Counted from the stretch's first letter, positions 17,817 through 28,141 are shown. The stretch: 64,000 nucleotides of DNA from UBA4417 sp031550085 (GCA_031550085.1 JAVBOY010000003.1:19630-83629); one strand, 5' to 3'. Notes: generated from the letters alone by a model not told the origin. Numbers and translations are program-made.

Positions 17817-18800
17817 ATGAATGAATTATACCCGTTGAAGTTTCATCCTATTTTTAAGGACAAAATCTGGGGCGGATCAAAATTGAAAACCCTGCTGGAC
17901 ATGGATTTTTCACCTTTGTCCAATTGCGGCGAGGCATGGTTGCTATCAACCTGTGGTCGTGAAATCAGCGAAGTTCAAAATGGATTTTTGAAGGGAAACA
18001 ATTTGAAAGAGTTGCTTGAAATCTACATGGGCGACCTGGTCGGCGAAAAAGTGTTCGACCATTTCGGGGAAGAATTTCCGTTGTTGATTAAGTTGATTGA
18101 CGCAACAGACTGGCTTTCTGTCCAGGTACATCCCGACGATGTCCTAGCCAAGCGCATACACCAAGGTTCCGGAAAAACCGAAATGTGGTATGTCATGCAT
18201 GCCGAGCCCGGATCGGAACTGATTTCTGGATTCAATCAAAAAATGACGCCCGAGCAATACCAACAACATTTGCAAAATGGAACACTGACCGATATTTTGA
18301 ATTTTGTAAATCCTCAACAGGGTGATGTTTACTACATTCCTGCCGGAAGAATCCATGCTATGGGGCCAGGACTGCTGATTGCCGAAATCCAGCAAACCAG
18401 CGATTTTACGTATCGTGTTTTCGACTGGAATCGCATGGGCACCGACGGAAAGCCTCGCGAATTGCACACAGAACTTGCTTTGCAAGCAATTGATTTCGAA
18501 TATCATGAAACCATTGGAACGCCATATATTCTTCAACCGAATCAAACCGTACCGGTCGTTAAAAATACCTATTTCGATACGGGAATATTACAATTTGGCA
18601 CATCGGTTGTAAAAGATTATACAGCGCTGGATTCTTTTGTTATTTTATTCGGCGTACAAGGGAATTTTGAGTTGGAACACAACAATCACAAGGAGTTGGT
18701 AAAAACAGGCGAAGTCATTTTGATTCCGGCAGAAACCGGGCAAATCCGGTTGCATCCCTTGTCAGGTGAAGCAAAGCTCCTTGAGATTTATGTGCCTTAA
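17817..18800 (+). CDS. manA: Mannose-6-phosphate isomerase, class I
   Basis: A 327-residue cupin-fold zinc enzyme interconverting mannose 6-phosphate and fructose 6-phosphate. It feeds GDP-mannose for glycans or mannose use. Family motifs include KDKIWGG near the start, VQVHPDD (zinc ligands, about residues 101-107), GKTEMWYV, and YYIPAGRIHAMGPG (about 174-187). It is at the short, Firmicutes/Bacteroidota-type length. The gene appears to be its own unit, about 100 bases before the TlpA-like gene. Confidence 0.94.
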   Translation: MNELYPLKFHPIFKDKIWGGSKLKTLLDMDFSPLSNCGEAWLLSTCGREISEVQNGFLKGNNLKELLEIYMGDLVGEKVFDHFGEEFPLLIKLIDATDWLSVQVHPDDVLAKRIHQGSGKTEMWYVMHAEPGSELISGFNQKMTPEQYQQHLQNGTLTDILNFVNPQQGDVYYIPAGRIHAMGPGLLIAEIQQTSDFTYRVFDWNRMGTDGKPRELHTELALQAIDFEYHETIGTPYILQPNQTVPVVKNTYFDTGILQFGTSVVKDYTALDSFVILFGVQGNFELEHNNHKELVKTGEVILIPAETGQIRLHPLSGEAKLLEIYVP

Positions 18801-18906
18801 CAATATATTAAGGCCGGACATCAAACGCTAGATTTTAGTTGAATTTTATAAGCAAAATCGAGGAAATAAACCTCATTCATAATAAACTAAATTTAACCCT
18901 ATATCC

Positions 18907-19431
18907 ATGAAAAAAATCTTAATTTCTGCTTTCATCGTTTTTGCTGCGATGGTCACCGTTTCAGCACAAACCGAAGATTTTAAAACCCTTTTCAAGCTCC
19001 CCACAGTAACCGTTTCAGATATGAACGGAAAGAAAATCAATGTAGCCGACCTTCAAAACGACGGCAAACCCATGATTATCAGCTTTTGGGCAACCTGGTG
19101 CAAACCTTGTGTAAAAGAATTAAATGCAATCGCCGAATTGTATCCGGATTGGCAAAGCGAAACGGGCGTACGATTGATTGCCGTTTCCGTAGACGATCAA
19201 CGCAGTACCTCCCGTGTAAAACCGTTTGTCAGTGGAAAATCATGGGAATATCAAGTATTGCTCGACCCGACCGGCGAACTCAAACGCAGCATGGGCGTAA
19301 ATGATGTGCCTCACGTATTTTTGGTCAATGGGAATGGAGAAGTTGTTTGGCAACATACCACCTACTCGGAAGGATCTGAATTGGAGCTTTATGAATTGGT
19401 AAAAAAGCTGGCTGCCGAAACAAAAAACTAA
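18907..19431 (+). CDS. TlpA-like periplasmic thioredoxin
   Basis: A 174-residue exported thiol-disulfide protein: signal peptide ending VSAQ (about residues 1-21), then a thioredoxin fold with active site WATWCKPC (about 60-67) and the cis-proline loop NDVPHVFLV. It is probably a reductant for periplasmic disulfides or for the CxxC lipoprotein two genes downstream. It starts a three-gene unit; the DUF6029 gene begins 10 bases after its stop. Confidence 0.92.
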   Translation: MKKILISAFIVFAAMVTVSAQTEDFKTLFKLPTVTVSDMNGKKINVADLQNDGKPMIISFWATWCKPCVKELNAIAELYPDWQSETGVRLIAVSVDDQRSTSRVKPFVSGKSWEYQVLLDPTGELKRSMGVNDVPHVFLVNGNGEVVWQHTTYSEGSELELYELVKKLAAETKN

Positions 19432-19441
19432 TTTATAATTG

Positions 19442-21163
19442 ATGTTTATTCCTTTTAAAAATATGTTTTTGAAATCAAAACACCTTGCTAAACTAGCGGT
19501 TCTCGGCTTTTTCTTTTTTGTTGCACCTTTTTGGGGCGTTTCGCAAAATGCCAACAACTTATTGGGCGGATATGTATCGGGAAATTTCCAAATGGATGCC
19601 CAATTTTATACAACCGACTCGGCTATCAATGCTATTGCACCACCGGAAAAACTCCGGATGAATACCTGGGCGAACATCAATTATTCGTTGAAAAATTTTA
19701 ATGCCGGCTTGCGTTTCGAAAGTTATCTGAATCCGCTGAACGGATTTTCGCCCGACTATAAAGGCACCGGAATTCCTTACTGGTTTGTCGATTATCGTGC
19801 CGACCAGTTTCAAGTAACCGCCGGAAGTATTTATGATCAATTCGGAAACGGATTGATTTTCCGTACCTACGAGGAACACAACCTGGGTGTTGACAATTCT
19901 TTGCGAGGTGTCCGGGTAAAATTTAACCCTTACCAAGGGGTTGAATTGAAAGGAATTTGGGGAACCCAACGCCATTACTGGGAACAAAGCAAGGGGATTT
20001 TACGCGGCGCTGATTTAAACCTGGCCTTAAACGACATGGTTCCTTCGTGGGCTGATAACAAACTTCGTGTTGAGATGGGTGGCAGTTTTATCAGCAAATA
20101 CGAAGACAATGAAGAAATCCGCTACAACAACGGCGATTCGGTTTTGGTGCTTCCCCTCAATGTCTCCGCTTCGGCAGGGCGCTTGAGTTTGGGTTACGGC
20201 GATTTCAATTTGGCCGGTGAATATGCTTACAAAATCAACGACCCCAATGCAATGAACAACTACATTTACCGCCCGGGGCAAGCCTTGTTTTTGACCGGTT
20301 CTTATTCAAGGCAAGGACTGGGCGTAGTGGTACAAGCCAAACGTTTGGATAATATGTATTTTAAATCCGAACGCGACGAAAATACGCAGGTAAATGGTTA
20401 TCCGGCCTTGGATATCAACTTCCTGCCTGCGATCAACAAGCAACAAACGTATACGTTGGCGGCGATGTACCCTTATGCTACTCAACCCAACGGGGAAATG
20501 GGTATTGAAGGAGAAGTCACCTACAAGATCAAAAAAGGAACCTGGCTTGGCGGGGCTTATGGGACTGATGTTTCCGTAAGTTTTTCTCAAATCAATAACA
20601 TTGATACCGTGCGGGTAATTGATGCCGAAAACAACATCGGGTACGAATCCAATTTCTGGAGCGTGGGCGACGAATTGTATTTCCGGGATTTTAATTTGGA
20701 AATCGCCCATAAGTTTTCCAAGAATTTTAAAGGGACGTTTTCCTACATGTATCAAAAATACAACTTGTGGGCATTAAAAGGCCCCGAGTCAAAAGATGAG
20801 TTTGCCAACATCAACGTTTTTGTTGCTGACATGACGTACAAATTTTCGCCGACCCATTCGTTGCGCGGTGAGGTTCAAACCCTTTTCACCAAAGAGGATG
20901 AAGGAGATTGGGCGATGCTTTTGTTTGAATACAGCATTGCTCCCCAATGGTTTTTTACGGCTTCCGATTTGTACAATTTTGGAAATGAAGACAAAGACCG
21001 GCGCTTTCATTATCCTTTGGTGGGTATTGCTTACAATAACAAGGCAAACCGGATTGCGTTGTCGTACGGCAAGCAGCGCGAAGGAATTGTTTGTGTAGGA
21101 GGTGTTTGCCGCGTCGTTCCTGCTTCAAACGGAGTCACGCTTTCAATTACAAGTAGTTTTTAA
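19442..21163 (+). CDS. DUF6029 family outer membrane beta-barrel-like protein
   Basis: A 573-residue protein with a signal peptide (FLKSKHLAKLAVLGFFFF... GVSQN) followed by alternating-pattern beta strands rich in Y, F, G and N, ending in the aromatic-terminated strand GVTLSITSSF typical of outer membrane barrels. It matches the DUF6029 family of Bacteroidales. ATG 19442 is preceded directly by an in-frame TTG, which I rejected. Its place between a thioredoxin and an Omp28 lipoprotein suggests a joint envelope role, but no activity is known to me. Confidence 0.8.
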   Translation: MFIPFKNMFLKSKHLAKLAVLGFFFFVAPFWGVSQNANNLLGGYVSGNFQMDAQFYTTDSAINAIAPPEKLRMNTWANINYSLKNFNAGLRFESYLNPLNGFSPDYKGTGIPYWFVDYRADQFQVTAGSIYDQFGNGLIFRTYEEHNLGVDNSLRGVRVKFNPYQGVELKGIWGTQRHYWEQSKGILRGADLNLALNDMVPSWADNKLRVEMGGSFISKYEDNEEIRYNNGDSVLVLPLNVSASAGRLSLGYGDFNLAGEYAYKINDPNAMNNYIYRPGQALFLTGSYSRQGLGVVVQAKRLDNMYFKSERDENTQVNGYPALDINFLPAINKQQTYTLAAMYPYATQPNGEMGIEGEVTYKIKKGTWLGGAYGTDVSVSFSQINNIDTVRVIDAENNIGYESNFWSVGDELYFRDFNLEIAHKFSKNFKGTFSYMYQKYNLWALKGPESKDEFANINVFVADMTYKFSPTHSLRGEVQTLFTKEDEGDWAMLLFEYSIAPQWFFTASDLYNFGNEDKDRRFHYPLVGIAYNNKANRIALSYGKQREGIVCVGGVCRVVPASNGVTLSITSSF

Positions 21164-21181
21164 CGGATAAAATTAAAATCG

Positions 21182-22072
21182 ATGAAACATAAAATCATTT
21201 ATTTCCTGACTTTTGCAGTGGCCGTACTGTTTGTTTTTACAGCTTGCGACAAAATCGAGGATCCTTTTTCGTATCAACCCAAACCCATTCCGACAGACGA
21301 TAATGGGTTTCCCGAACTGCCCACTCTGGTAAAACAAAGCGTATTATTGGAAGATTATACCGCTCACAAATGTCCCAACTGTTACAAAGGTGCGGAAACA
21401 GCCCACACATTGATTGAGAAGTTCGGAAGTCAGTTGGTCGTGATTGGGGTACATTGCGGATCATTGGCGTCAACTTCCACAGAGCCATACACCTATGATT
21501 TTAAAACTCCGGAAGGTACAACCTGGTACAATTATTTTAAAATTCCGTCCCAACCGAGCGGCATCATTAACCGCCTGAATGGAGGAAAAACTTATGGAGT
21601 AACGGAATGGGAGGCAAATGTAGAAAGCGTTTTGCAACAAACGCCCGAAATCGGCTTGCAAGTATTGGCTGATTGGTTGACACAAAAAGATTCGCTTCAA
21701 ATCAAAGTGAAAGTGCATTACCTGTCTACTTTAAAAAATCGCAATTTGAACCTTACGGTTTTGATCTCGGAAGACAGTATTGTAAAGCCCCAACTGGTAA
21801 GTATTCCCGGACAACCGTCCATTGATTCGCTGAATTACGTTCACAGCCATGTGATGCGGGCTGTTATAAACGGTACCTGGGGTGGCGAAATTTTGGATAA
21901 AGATGCTTCTGTTCCTCAATCGGAGGCTTTTCTGATTCCGACACCTTTGTTTGGCGAAATTGGAAAGAACAAAGATTTGGTCGCTAAAAACTGTCGTGTG
22001 GTTGCATTTGTATCCGACCGCGACACCAAAGAAATCCTTCAAGTTGTTCAGGAAAAAATTACCATCAAGTAA
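21182..22072 (+). CDS. Omp28-related outer membrane lipoprotein
   Basis: A 296-residue lipoprotein with lipobox FTAC (Cys22). It belongs to the Omp28 family named from Porphyromonas gingivalis. Residues ~50-180 have a thioredoxin-like pattern with a CPNC motif (DYTAHKCPNCYKGAE, about 58-72), followed by a beta-rich C-terminal domain. The CxxC and the TlpA-like gene two places upstream suggest a redox pair. The gene starts 18 bases after the DUF6029 stop and ends at a strong terminator. Confidence 0.88.
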   Translation: MKHKIIYFLTFAVAVLFVFTACDKIEDPFSYQPKPIPTDDNGFPELPTLVKQSVLLEDYTAHKCPNCYKGAETAHTLIEKFGSQLVVIGVHCGSLASTSTEPYTYDFKTPEGTTWYNYFKIPSQPSGIINRLNGGKTYGVTEWEANVESVLQQTPEIGLQVLADWLTQKDSLQIKVKVHYLSTLKNRNLNLTVLISEDSIVKPQLVSIPGQPSIDSLNYVHSHVMRAVINGTWGGEILDKDASVPQSEAFLIPTPLFGEIGKNKDLVAKNCRVVAFVSDRDTKEILQVVQEKITIK

Positions 22073-22100
22073 TTTTCCTGCACCCGAATTGAATAAAAAA

Positions 22101-22134
22101 GATAGCCGCCTCATAATTGGGCGGCTATCTTTTT
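22101..22134. terminator. Bidirectional terminator between the Omp28 gene and fba
   Basis: A perfect 10-bp stem, GATAGCCGCC (22101-22110) with GGCGGCTATC (22120-22129), has six A before and five T after. The same stem sequence recurs at 36952-36983. Confidence 0.93.
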
Positions 22135-22150
22135 CACATAGAATGTTTAA

Positions 22151-23230
22151 TTAGTTCCGGTTTAAACAGTTGAGATCTTCAAAAGCAACCTTCAAACGTT
22201 CAATCATGGATTTTTGTCCTTCGTTCAACCATTTACGCGGATCGTAATATTTTTTGTTGGGCTTATCTTCGCCTTCGGGGTTACCGATTTGCCCCTGCAA
22301 ATAGCCTTCGCTTTTCTTGTAAAAGTCCAAAATGCCTTTCCAGGTAGCCCATTGCGTGTCGGTATCAATATTCATTTTAACCACACCATAACTGATGGCC
22401 TCGCGGATTTCTTCGCGGCTGGATCCTGATCCGCCATGGAAAACAAAGTTCACCGGATGATCAGCTGTTTTGTATTTATTTTGGATGTATTCCTGTGAAT
22501 TTTTCAGAATAACGGGTTGCAATTTTACATTGCCCGGCTTGTAAACACCATGCACATTGCCGAATGACGCGGCAATCGTAAAGCGGTCACTGACTTTCAA
22601 AAGTTCTTCATAGGCATAGGCTACATCTTCGGGTTGCGAATAAAGCCGTGAACTTTCCACACCGCTGTTATCCACGCCGTCTTCCTCGCCGCCGGTCACA
22701 CCCAACTCAAGTTCCAATGTCATGCCGATTTTGCTCATCCGCTCCAAGTAGCGTTTGCAAATTTCAACGTTTTCTTTCAAAGGTTCTTCCGACAAGTCCA
22801 GCATGTGCGAGCTAAATAATGGTTTGCCGAATTCGGTAAAATGTCTTTCACCGGCTACTAAAAGTCCGTCGATCCAGGGAAGAAGTTTTTTTGCCGCATG
22901 ATCGGTGTGCATAATTACCGGAACACCGTATTGGGCAGCCATGCGATTTACATGCCATGCGCCTGAAATAGCGCCTGAAATAGCGGCTTTTTCGCCTTCG
23001 TTGCTTAAAAATTTTCCGGCATAAAAATGCGCACCGCCATTTGAAAACTGGATGATCACCGGCGAGTTAACTTCTTTAGCTGCCTGTAAAACCGCGTTTA
23101 CGGAATCCGTTCCTACCACATTCACAGCAGGAATGGCAAATTGCAACCGTTTTGCGATGGCAAAAACCGTTTGCGTATCATTTCCCGTAATTACTCCGGG
23201 TTCTACTACTTGAAGGACTTTGTCAACCAT
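22151..23230 (-). CDS. fbaA: Class II fructose-bisphosphate aldolase
   Basis: A 359-residue zinc aldolase of class IIA (same length as E. coli FbaA). It splits fructose 1,6-bisphosphate into dihydroxyacetone phosphate and glyceraldehyde 3-phosphate. Motifs seen: IIQFSNGGAHFYAGK, IMHTDHAAKKLLPW (zinc His and catalytic Asp), the ELELGVTGGEEDGVD loop, and FVFHGGSGSS. It lies 95 bases downstream of the aconitase gene on the same strand. Confidence 0.97.
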   Translation of the reverse strand: MVDKVLQVVEPGVITGNDTQTVFAIAKRLQFAIPAVNVVGTDSVNAVLQAAKEVNSPVIIQFSNGGAHFYAGKFLSNEGEKAAISGAISGAWHVNRMAAQYGVPVIMHTDHAAKKLLPWIDGLLVAGERHFTEFGKPLFSSHMLDLSEEPLKENVEICKRYLERMSKIGMTLELELGVTGGEEDGVDNSGVESSRLYSQPEDVAYAYEELLKVSDRFTIAASFGNVHGVYKPGNVKLQPVILKNSQEYIQNKYKTADHPVNFVFHGGSGSSREEIREAISYGVVKMNIDTDTQWATWKGILDFYKKSEGYLQGQIGNPEGEDKPNKKYYDPRKWLNEGQKSMIERLKVAFEDLNCLNRN

Positions 23231-23325
23231 AATTTTTTGTTTTTAAAAGATGAATAAAATAAACGGGATACAACCATATTTTTTCAAAAAAGGTTTTTCA
23301 AAAAATTATAACAACGAAAAACGCT

Positions 23326-25584
23326 TTATAGATTTTTTTTCATAAAATTCAATGCACTTCCGGCTTTGAACCATTCTATCTGGGTTTCGTTGTACGAATG
23401 CGTTACCGGAAATTGTTCCGAAGTTCCATCGCTATGGTGCAACACGATTTGCAACGGCTTTCCGGCCTTAAACTCCGTTAATCCTAAAATATCCAACTTA
23501 TCGTCTTCTCTTATTTTTTCATAATCGGCAGGATCGGCAAAGGTCAATGCCAGCATGCCCTGCTTTTTCAAATTCGTTTCGTGAATGCGCGCAAACGATT
23601 TTACCAACACGGCTTTTACATTCAAATGGCGCGGTTCCATCGCCGCATGTTCCCGCGAAGAACCTTCTCCATAATTTTCATCTCCCACCACAACCGAGCC
23701 GATTTGAGCGGCTTTGTAAGCACGGGCTGTTCCGGGCACAGTGTCGTATTCGCCCGATAATTGATTCTTTACCAGGTTGGTTTTCTCATTAAATGCATTT
23801 ACCGCCCCAATCAACATGTTATCGGAAATGTTGTCCAAATGCCCGCGGAAACGCAACCATGATCCGGCCATTGAAATGTGGTCGGTGGTACATTTACCCT
23901 TGACTTTAATCAGCAGCGGAAGGTTTGTAAAATCTTTGCGATCCCATTCGGAAAAGGGTTGCAACAGTTGCAAACGGTCGCTGGTAGGTGAAACTTTCAC
24001 TTCAACCTGCGAATTAGTCGTGGGGGCAACATAGCCTTCGATTTCTTTCAAAAAGCCTCCGGCAGGGAGTTCTTCGCCAACCGGCGGATCTAATTTTACT
24101 TTTTTGCCTTCTCCGTTTACCAAATAATCGGTCAATGGATTAAACGTCAGGTCACCGGCAATGGCAAAAGCAGTTACCATTTCAGGCGAAGCCACAAAGC
24201 TGTGGGTATTCGGATTTCCGTCGTTGCGGTTGGCAAAATTGCGGTTGAACGAGGTTAAAATCGAATTTTTCTTGCTCGGGTCATCGGTATGGCGTTTCCA
24301 TTGTCCAATGCAAGGACCGCAAGCATTGGCCATCACCGTTCCGCCGATTTCTTCGAAAAGGCTTAAAATTCCGTCGCGTTCAGCCAATACGCGGATTTGT
24401 TCGGAGCCCGGTGTGACAATAAATTCCGAGATGGCGCTCAAGTGTTTTTGTTTGGCCTGTTTGGCAATGGACGCAGCCCGTGTAAGGTCTTCATAAGAAG
24501 AATTGGTACACGAACCGATCAAGCCTACTTCTAATTTCAACGGATAATGTTTGTGTTTTACCCGTTTTACAAACTCGGAAACCGGAAAAGCGACATCCGG
24601 CGAATACGGCCCATTGATATAAGGTTCCAATTCCGAAAGATTGATATCAATCACGGTGTCGTAATACGCTTTGGGATGAGCAAACACATCGGTATCCGCA
24701 CGCAAATGACCGGCAATTTGATCGGCCATGTCGGCTACTTCCGCACGGTTTGTTGCACGTAAATAACGGCTCATGGATTCGTCATACCCGAAAATGGAAG
24801 TTGTCGCCCCGATTTCAGCGCCCATGTTGCAAATGGTTCCTTTGCCCGTAGCAGAAATCGTTGCAGCTCCTTCGCCGAAATATTCAACAATGTAGCCGGT
24901 TCCGCCGTCAACGGAAAGAATACCGGCAAGTTTTAAAATAACATCTTTCGCAGAGGTCCAGCCGTTCATTTTTCCTTTCAGGCGAACGCCGATTATTTTC
25001 GGCATTTTCAATTCCCATGGCATTCCAGCCATGACATCCATGGCGTCGGCACCGCCCACTCCAATGGCAATCATTCCCAAACCGCCGGCATTTACCGTAT
25101 GCGAGTCGGTACCGATCATCATTCCACCCGGAAATGCATAGTTTTCAAGTACCACTTGGTGGATAATTCCGGCTCCCGGTTTCCAAAAGCCGATGCCGTA
25201 TTTTTCGGAAACAGATTCCAAAAAATCATAGACTTCCTTATTTTGTTCGAGGGCAATACCCAAATCTTGGCGTGCGCCTTGATAAGCTTGGATCAGATGA
25301 TCACAATGAACGGTTGTGGGAACGGCAACGGTTTTTCGCCCGGCCGTCATGAATTGTAACAAAGCCATTTGCGCCGTAGCATCTTGCATGGCGACCCGGT
25401 CGGGATTAAAATTGGCGTAACATTTTCCCCGGTGAAAGGGTTCTTGGGGGAGCTTTTCAAAAAGGTGGGAATAGAGTATTTTTTCGGTTAATGTCAAAGG
25501 ACGTTTTAAAAAAGCCCGAATGGTTTCGATACGTGACGGAAGGCCTTCATAGACCTTCCTTATAAGCTCAAAGTCAAATAACAT
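23326..25584 (-). CDS. acn: Aconitate hydratase (mitochondrial-type)
   Basis: A 752-residue aconitase for citrate/isocitrate interconversion. The 4Fe-4S cluster cysteines lie in LIGSCTNSSYED and ANACGPCIGQW, DSHTVNAGGLG is the N-terminal domain signature, and the swivelling C-terminal domain carries the GEGSSREHAA motif. Length and order match the mitochondrial-type branch rather than bacterial AcnA (~890) or AcnB (~865). A -7 element lies 33 bases upstream. Confidence 0.96.
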   Translation of the reverse strand: MLFDFELIRKVYEGLPSRIETIRAFLKRPLTLTEKILYSHLFEKLPQEPFHRGKCYANFNPDRVAMQDATAQMALLQFMTAGRKTVAVPTTVHCDHLIQAYQGARQDLGIALEQNKEVYDFLESVSEKYGIGFWKPGAGIIHQVVLENYAFPGGMMIGTDSHTVNAGGLGMIAIGVGGADAMDVMAGMPWELKMPKIIGVRLKGKMNGWTSAKDVILKLAGILSVDGGTGYIVEYFGEGAATISATGKGTICNMGAEIGATTSIFGYDESMSRYLRATNRAEVADMADQIAGHLRADTDVFAHPKAYYDTVIDINLSELEPYINGPYSPDVAFPVSEFVKRVKHKHYPLKLEVGLIGSCTNSSYEDLTRAASIAKQAKQKHLSAISEFIVTPGSEQIRVLAERDGILSLFEEIGGTVMANACGPCIGQWKRHTDDPSKKNSILTSFNRNFANRNDGNPNTHSFVASPEMVTAFAIAGDLTFNPLTDYLVNGEGKKVKLDPPVGEELPAGGFLKEIEGYVAPTTNSQVEVKVSPTSDRLQLLQPFSEWDRKDFTNLPLLIKVKGKCTTDHISMAGSWLRFRGHLDNISDNMLIGAVNAFNEKTNLVKNQLSGEYDTVPGTARAYKAAQIGSVVVGDENYGEGSSREHAAMEPRHLNVKAVLVKSFARIHETNLKKQGMLALTFADPADYEKIREDDKLDILGLTEFKAGKPLQIVLHHSDGTSEQFPVTHSYNETQIEWFKAGSALNFMKKNL

Positions 25585-25617
25585 GATTGAAAATTTCTTA
25601 GATATTTTTATTTTCTA

Positions 25618-25625
25618 CAAAGCTA
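25618..25625 (-). promoter_or_regulatory. Candidate promoter for aconitase
   Basis: Minus-strand TAGCTTTG fits TAnnTTTG. A GTTG sits 21 bases upstream (25647-25650) as an imperfect -33 element. Confidence 0.5.
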
Positions 25626-25727
25626 AGTTAATTTTTCAGTTTTGTTCAACCCGTTGTCAATTTTTTTATTTTTCAAAAATTTCTTTTCCAAATATTTAAC
25701 AAACGGAGGCTTTTTTTGATTCAGGAA

Positions 25728-28136
25728 TCATTCCAGAAAACTTACCTGGATAAAAATGTCGGTATTGCGCCCTTTATCGTCGCTGCACGAGATTTTGATC
25801 CGCCCCTCCTGAGGTTCAAAAAATGCTTTCTCTGTGGGTTTGCAGGCTTGAAGGAGTTTGTCATTGATATACCAAAATACCCGGTCTACATCGGGCGAAG
25901 CCGTACAGGCAAGAGCTAATTTTTGTTTTGCTTTTTTGTAAAGGATGTATTCTTTCCCTCCGGTAATGGATGTAATGGCAGGCCCGGCTTCCTTGTACAC
26001 CTTGGTACAGGCCGGATTGTGCGGAGGAATGGCTTTATAAGGAATGTGCTCGCTTTCGTAAAAGCTCAACAAATCGCCCGACATATTGGGATACATAGCT
26101 GTTTTATACCCCGCCGTGGGCAGGCAATTGCGGCAATAAGAAATGGTACTGTCGCTATTTACAAATACAGAAATCAAATGGTTGCATTTGCGGTTGGGTG
26201 AAACTCCGGGGATGTAAAAATCTACAATCCGGTGTTCGCAAAAATCGCTGGGCGGCAATCCGCTTTCACTGCACACAAGCCGGAAATCAACCGAAGCCGG
26301 TTGTGAAAACCATTTTGTATTCTGCCGGATGTTAAGGATGTTAAATATTTTAAACAAAATGGGCGTAGCAAAATCCGAACCGTTCAATTCGGGGATTCCA
26401 ATGCCGCTGAAATTGCCAACCCACACCCCAACGGTATAGTCTTTGTTATACCCGATACTCCAGGCATCCCGCCGGCCGTATGAAGTTCCCGTTTTCCAGG
26501 CAATGTGCGGCATGTGAATGCTGTTGTCAAAATTCTCCGGCAAATCGGGACGTTTCAAATTGGTCAATATTTCGGTAATCATCCATGCCGTGCCCTGACT
26601 AAAAGCCGTATCGGGCAGTATTTTTTGCTTGTGCTCGCTTTTTACCCATTGCAATGGTAGGCTGACTCCTTCGTGGGCAAAGCAGGAATAGGCCTGGGTT
26701 ATTTCAGCCAAAGTAACGCCACAACCTCCCAACACGACCGAAAGTCCCAATTTCTGCTTATTTCTGGCGATCCAGCGAAACCCCAGTTTCCCCAAGCGTT
26801 CGTTGACAAAGTTGGCGCTCAATTGATTGGTCAAGCTCACCGCCGGAATGTTCAATGAGAGTTCCAAAGCGTGGTCAACCGGAAGTTTCCCACGGAATAA
26901 TTCGTCGTAGTTTTGCGGGCGGTATCCGCCGAAATTTTGAGGAATATCCAATATAATGGTTTTGGGAGTGACCAACCCCTTGTCAATGGCCAAGGCATAA
27001 ACAAACGGTTTTAAGGCGCTTCCGGGCGAACGCAAGGAGATTACGCCGTCTACCTGCCCTTGAAACAAATCTTCATCGAATCCGGCAGAACCCAAATAGG
27101 CGACAATGGCGTTGGTACGATTGTCAACCACAAGAACGGCCGCATTGGTAATTCCAAAACTACGGTAGCGGTTCACTTCCGAGCGGACAATGTTTTGTAC
27201 ATTGTCCTGGTATTTCCGGTTGATAAACGACTGAATCAATGGCTTTTCAGGGAAGGTGTGCCGCATTCGAACAGCAAAGTGTGCCGCTTCCTTGGGCGCT
27301 TCGCGCCGGTAAGCATCCAACGGTTCGAGTTGTGCGTCGATGAGTTCGTCTTTGGAGAAAATCTTTTCTTTCTCCAAGCGCTTCAACCAGGCATTCCGCT
27401 CATCGACAATGCGTTTGTTATGGATTCCCAACCGTAAGTTATGCGGGTTGTTCGGAATAATCGCCAGCGTTACGGCCTGCGCCGGGCTTAAGGCTTCGGG
27501 CGCCTGCCCGAAATAAAGGTATGCCGCAGATTTGATTCCTTCGATGTTACCGCCATACGGCAGTAGATTTAAATAAAGTTCCAGAATTTCATTTTTGGTA
27601 CAATGTACCTCCAGTTGAAATGCCCGGAACATTTCGATGATTTTGCTTTTGAACGTGCGTTCGCGGGGCTCCAGCATACGAACACATTGCATGGTGATGG
27701 TCGACGCACCGGAAACTCGTTTTTGGTGTGTCAGGTTTTGCCATGTGGCACGGACGATAGCCATCGGGTTAACTCCGGGATGCCAACGGAACCATTTGTC
27801 TTCTTTCCAAAGGATGGTTTTTAAAAATTCGGGCGAAATTTCTTCTTTGGTAATTTTCATCCGCCACTTATCGTCTTTGGATAAGAAAGCATGTATCAAC
27901 GTGTTGTCGTCCGCCAAAATTTGTTGCGAATAATCAATCTTAGCCCTAAAAGGAAACAAGAGATCAAGAAGAAAGAACAGAAAGAAGATCGAAAAAATCG
28001 AAAGCAGCCCGACTCGTAAGTAGCGGGGCTGCTGCCGGAATTTTAAAACAAATTTTTTCGATTTTTCTTTGATCCACCCCTGCCCTTGCTTTCCCTTCAA
28101 AAAGCAACGGGAACAGCCTTCTCCAAGTTTATTCAT
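25728..28136 (-). CDS. pbpC: Penicillin-binding protein 1C
   Basis: An 802-residue bifunctional peptidoglycan synthase. A short basic cytoplasmic part and one transmembrane segment (~42-62) lead to a GT51 transglycosylase (EDKWFRWHPGVN, GASTITMQ, about residues 100-150). The transpeptidase has SPGSALKPF (catalytic Ser about 373), SLN, and WKTGTS (about 547). The C-terminal PBP1C-specific domain ends the chain. I used ATG 28136; an in-frame TTG directly before it is less likely. It starts 5 bases after the stop of the TPR lipoprotein gene, so the two are coupled. Alpha-2-macroglobulin, its common partner, is absent here. Confidence 0.95.
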   Translation of the reverse strand: MNKLGEGCSRCFLKGKQGQGWIKEKSKKFVLKFRQQPRYLRVGLLSIFSIFFLFFLLDLLFPFRAKIDYSQQILADDNTLIHAFLSKDDKWRMKITKEEISPEFLKTILWKEDKWFRWHPGVNPMAIVRATWQNLTHQKRVSGASTITMQCVRMLEPRERTFKSKIIEMFRAFQLEVHCTKNEILELYLNLLPYGGNIEGIKSAAYLYFGQAPEALSPAQAVTLAIIPNNPHNLRLGIHNKRIVDERNAWLKRLEKEKIFSKDELIDAQLEPLDAYRREAPKEAAHFAVRMRHTFPEKPLIQSFINRKYQDNVQNIVRSEVNRYRSFGITNAAVLVVDNRTNAIVAYLGSAGFDEDLFQGQVDGVISLRSPGSALKPFVYALAIDKGLVTPKTIILDIPQNFGGYRPQNYDELFRGKLPVDHALELSLNIPAVSLTNQLSANFVNERLGKLGFRWIARNKQKLGLSVVLGGCGVTLAEITQAYSCFAHEGVSLPLQWVKSEHKQKILPDTAFSQGTAWMITEILTNLKRPDLPENFDNSIHMPHIAWKTGTSYGRRDAWSIGYNKDYTVGVWVGNFSGIGIPELNGSDFATPILFKIFNILNIRQNTKWFSQPASVDFRLVCSESGLPPSDFCEHRIVDFYIPGVSPNRKCNHLISVFVNSDSTISYCRNCLPTAGYKTAMYPNMSGDLLSFYESEHIPYKAIPPHNPACTKVYKEAGPAITSITGGKEYILYKKAKQKLALACTASPDVDRVFWYINDKLLQACKPTEKAFFEPQEGRIKISCSDDKGRNTDIFIQVSFLE

Positions 28137-28141
28137 CAATT

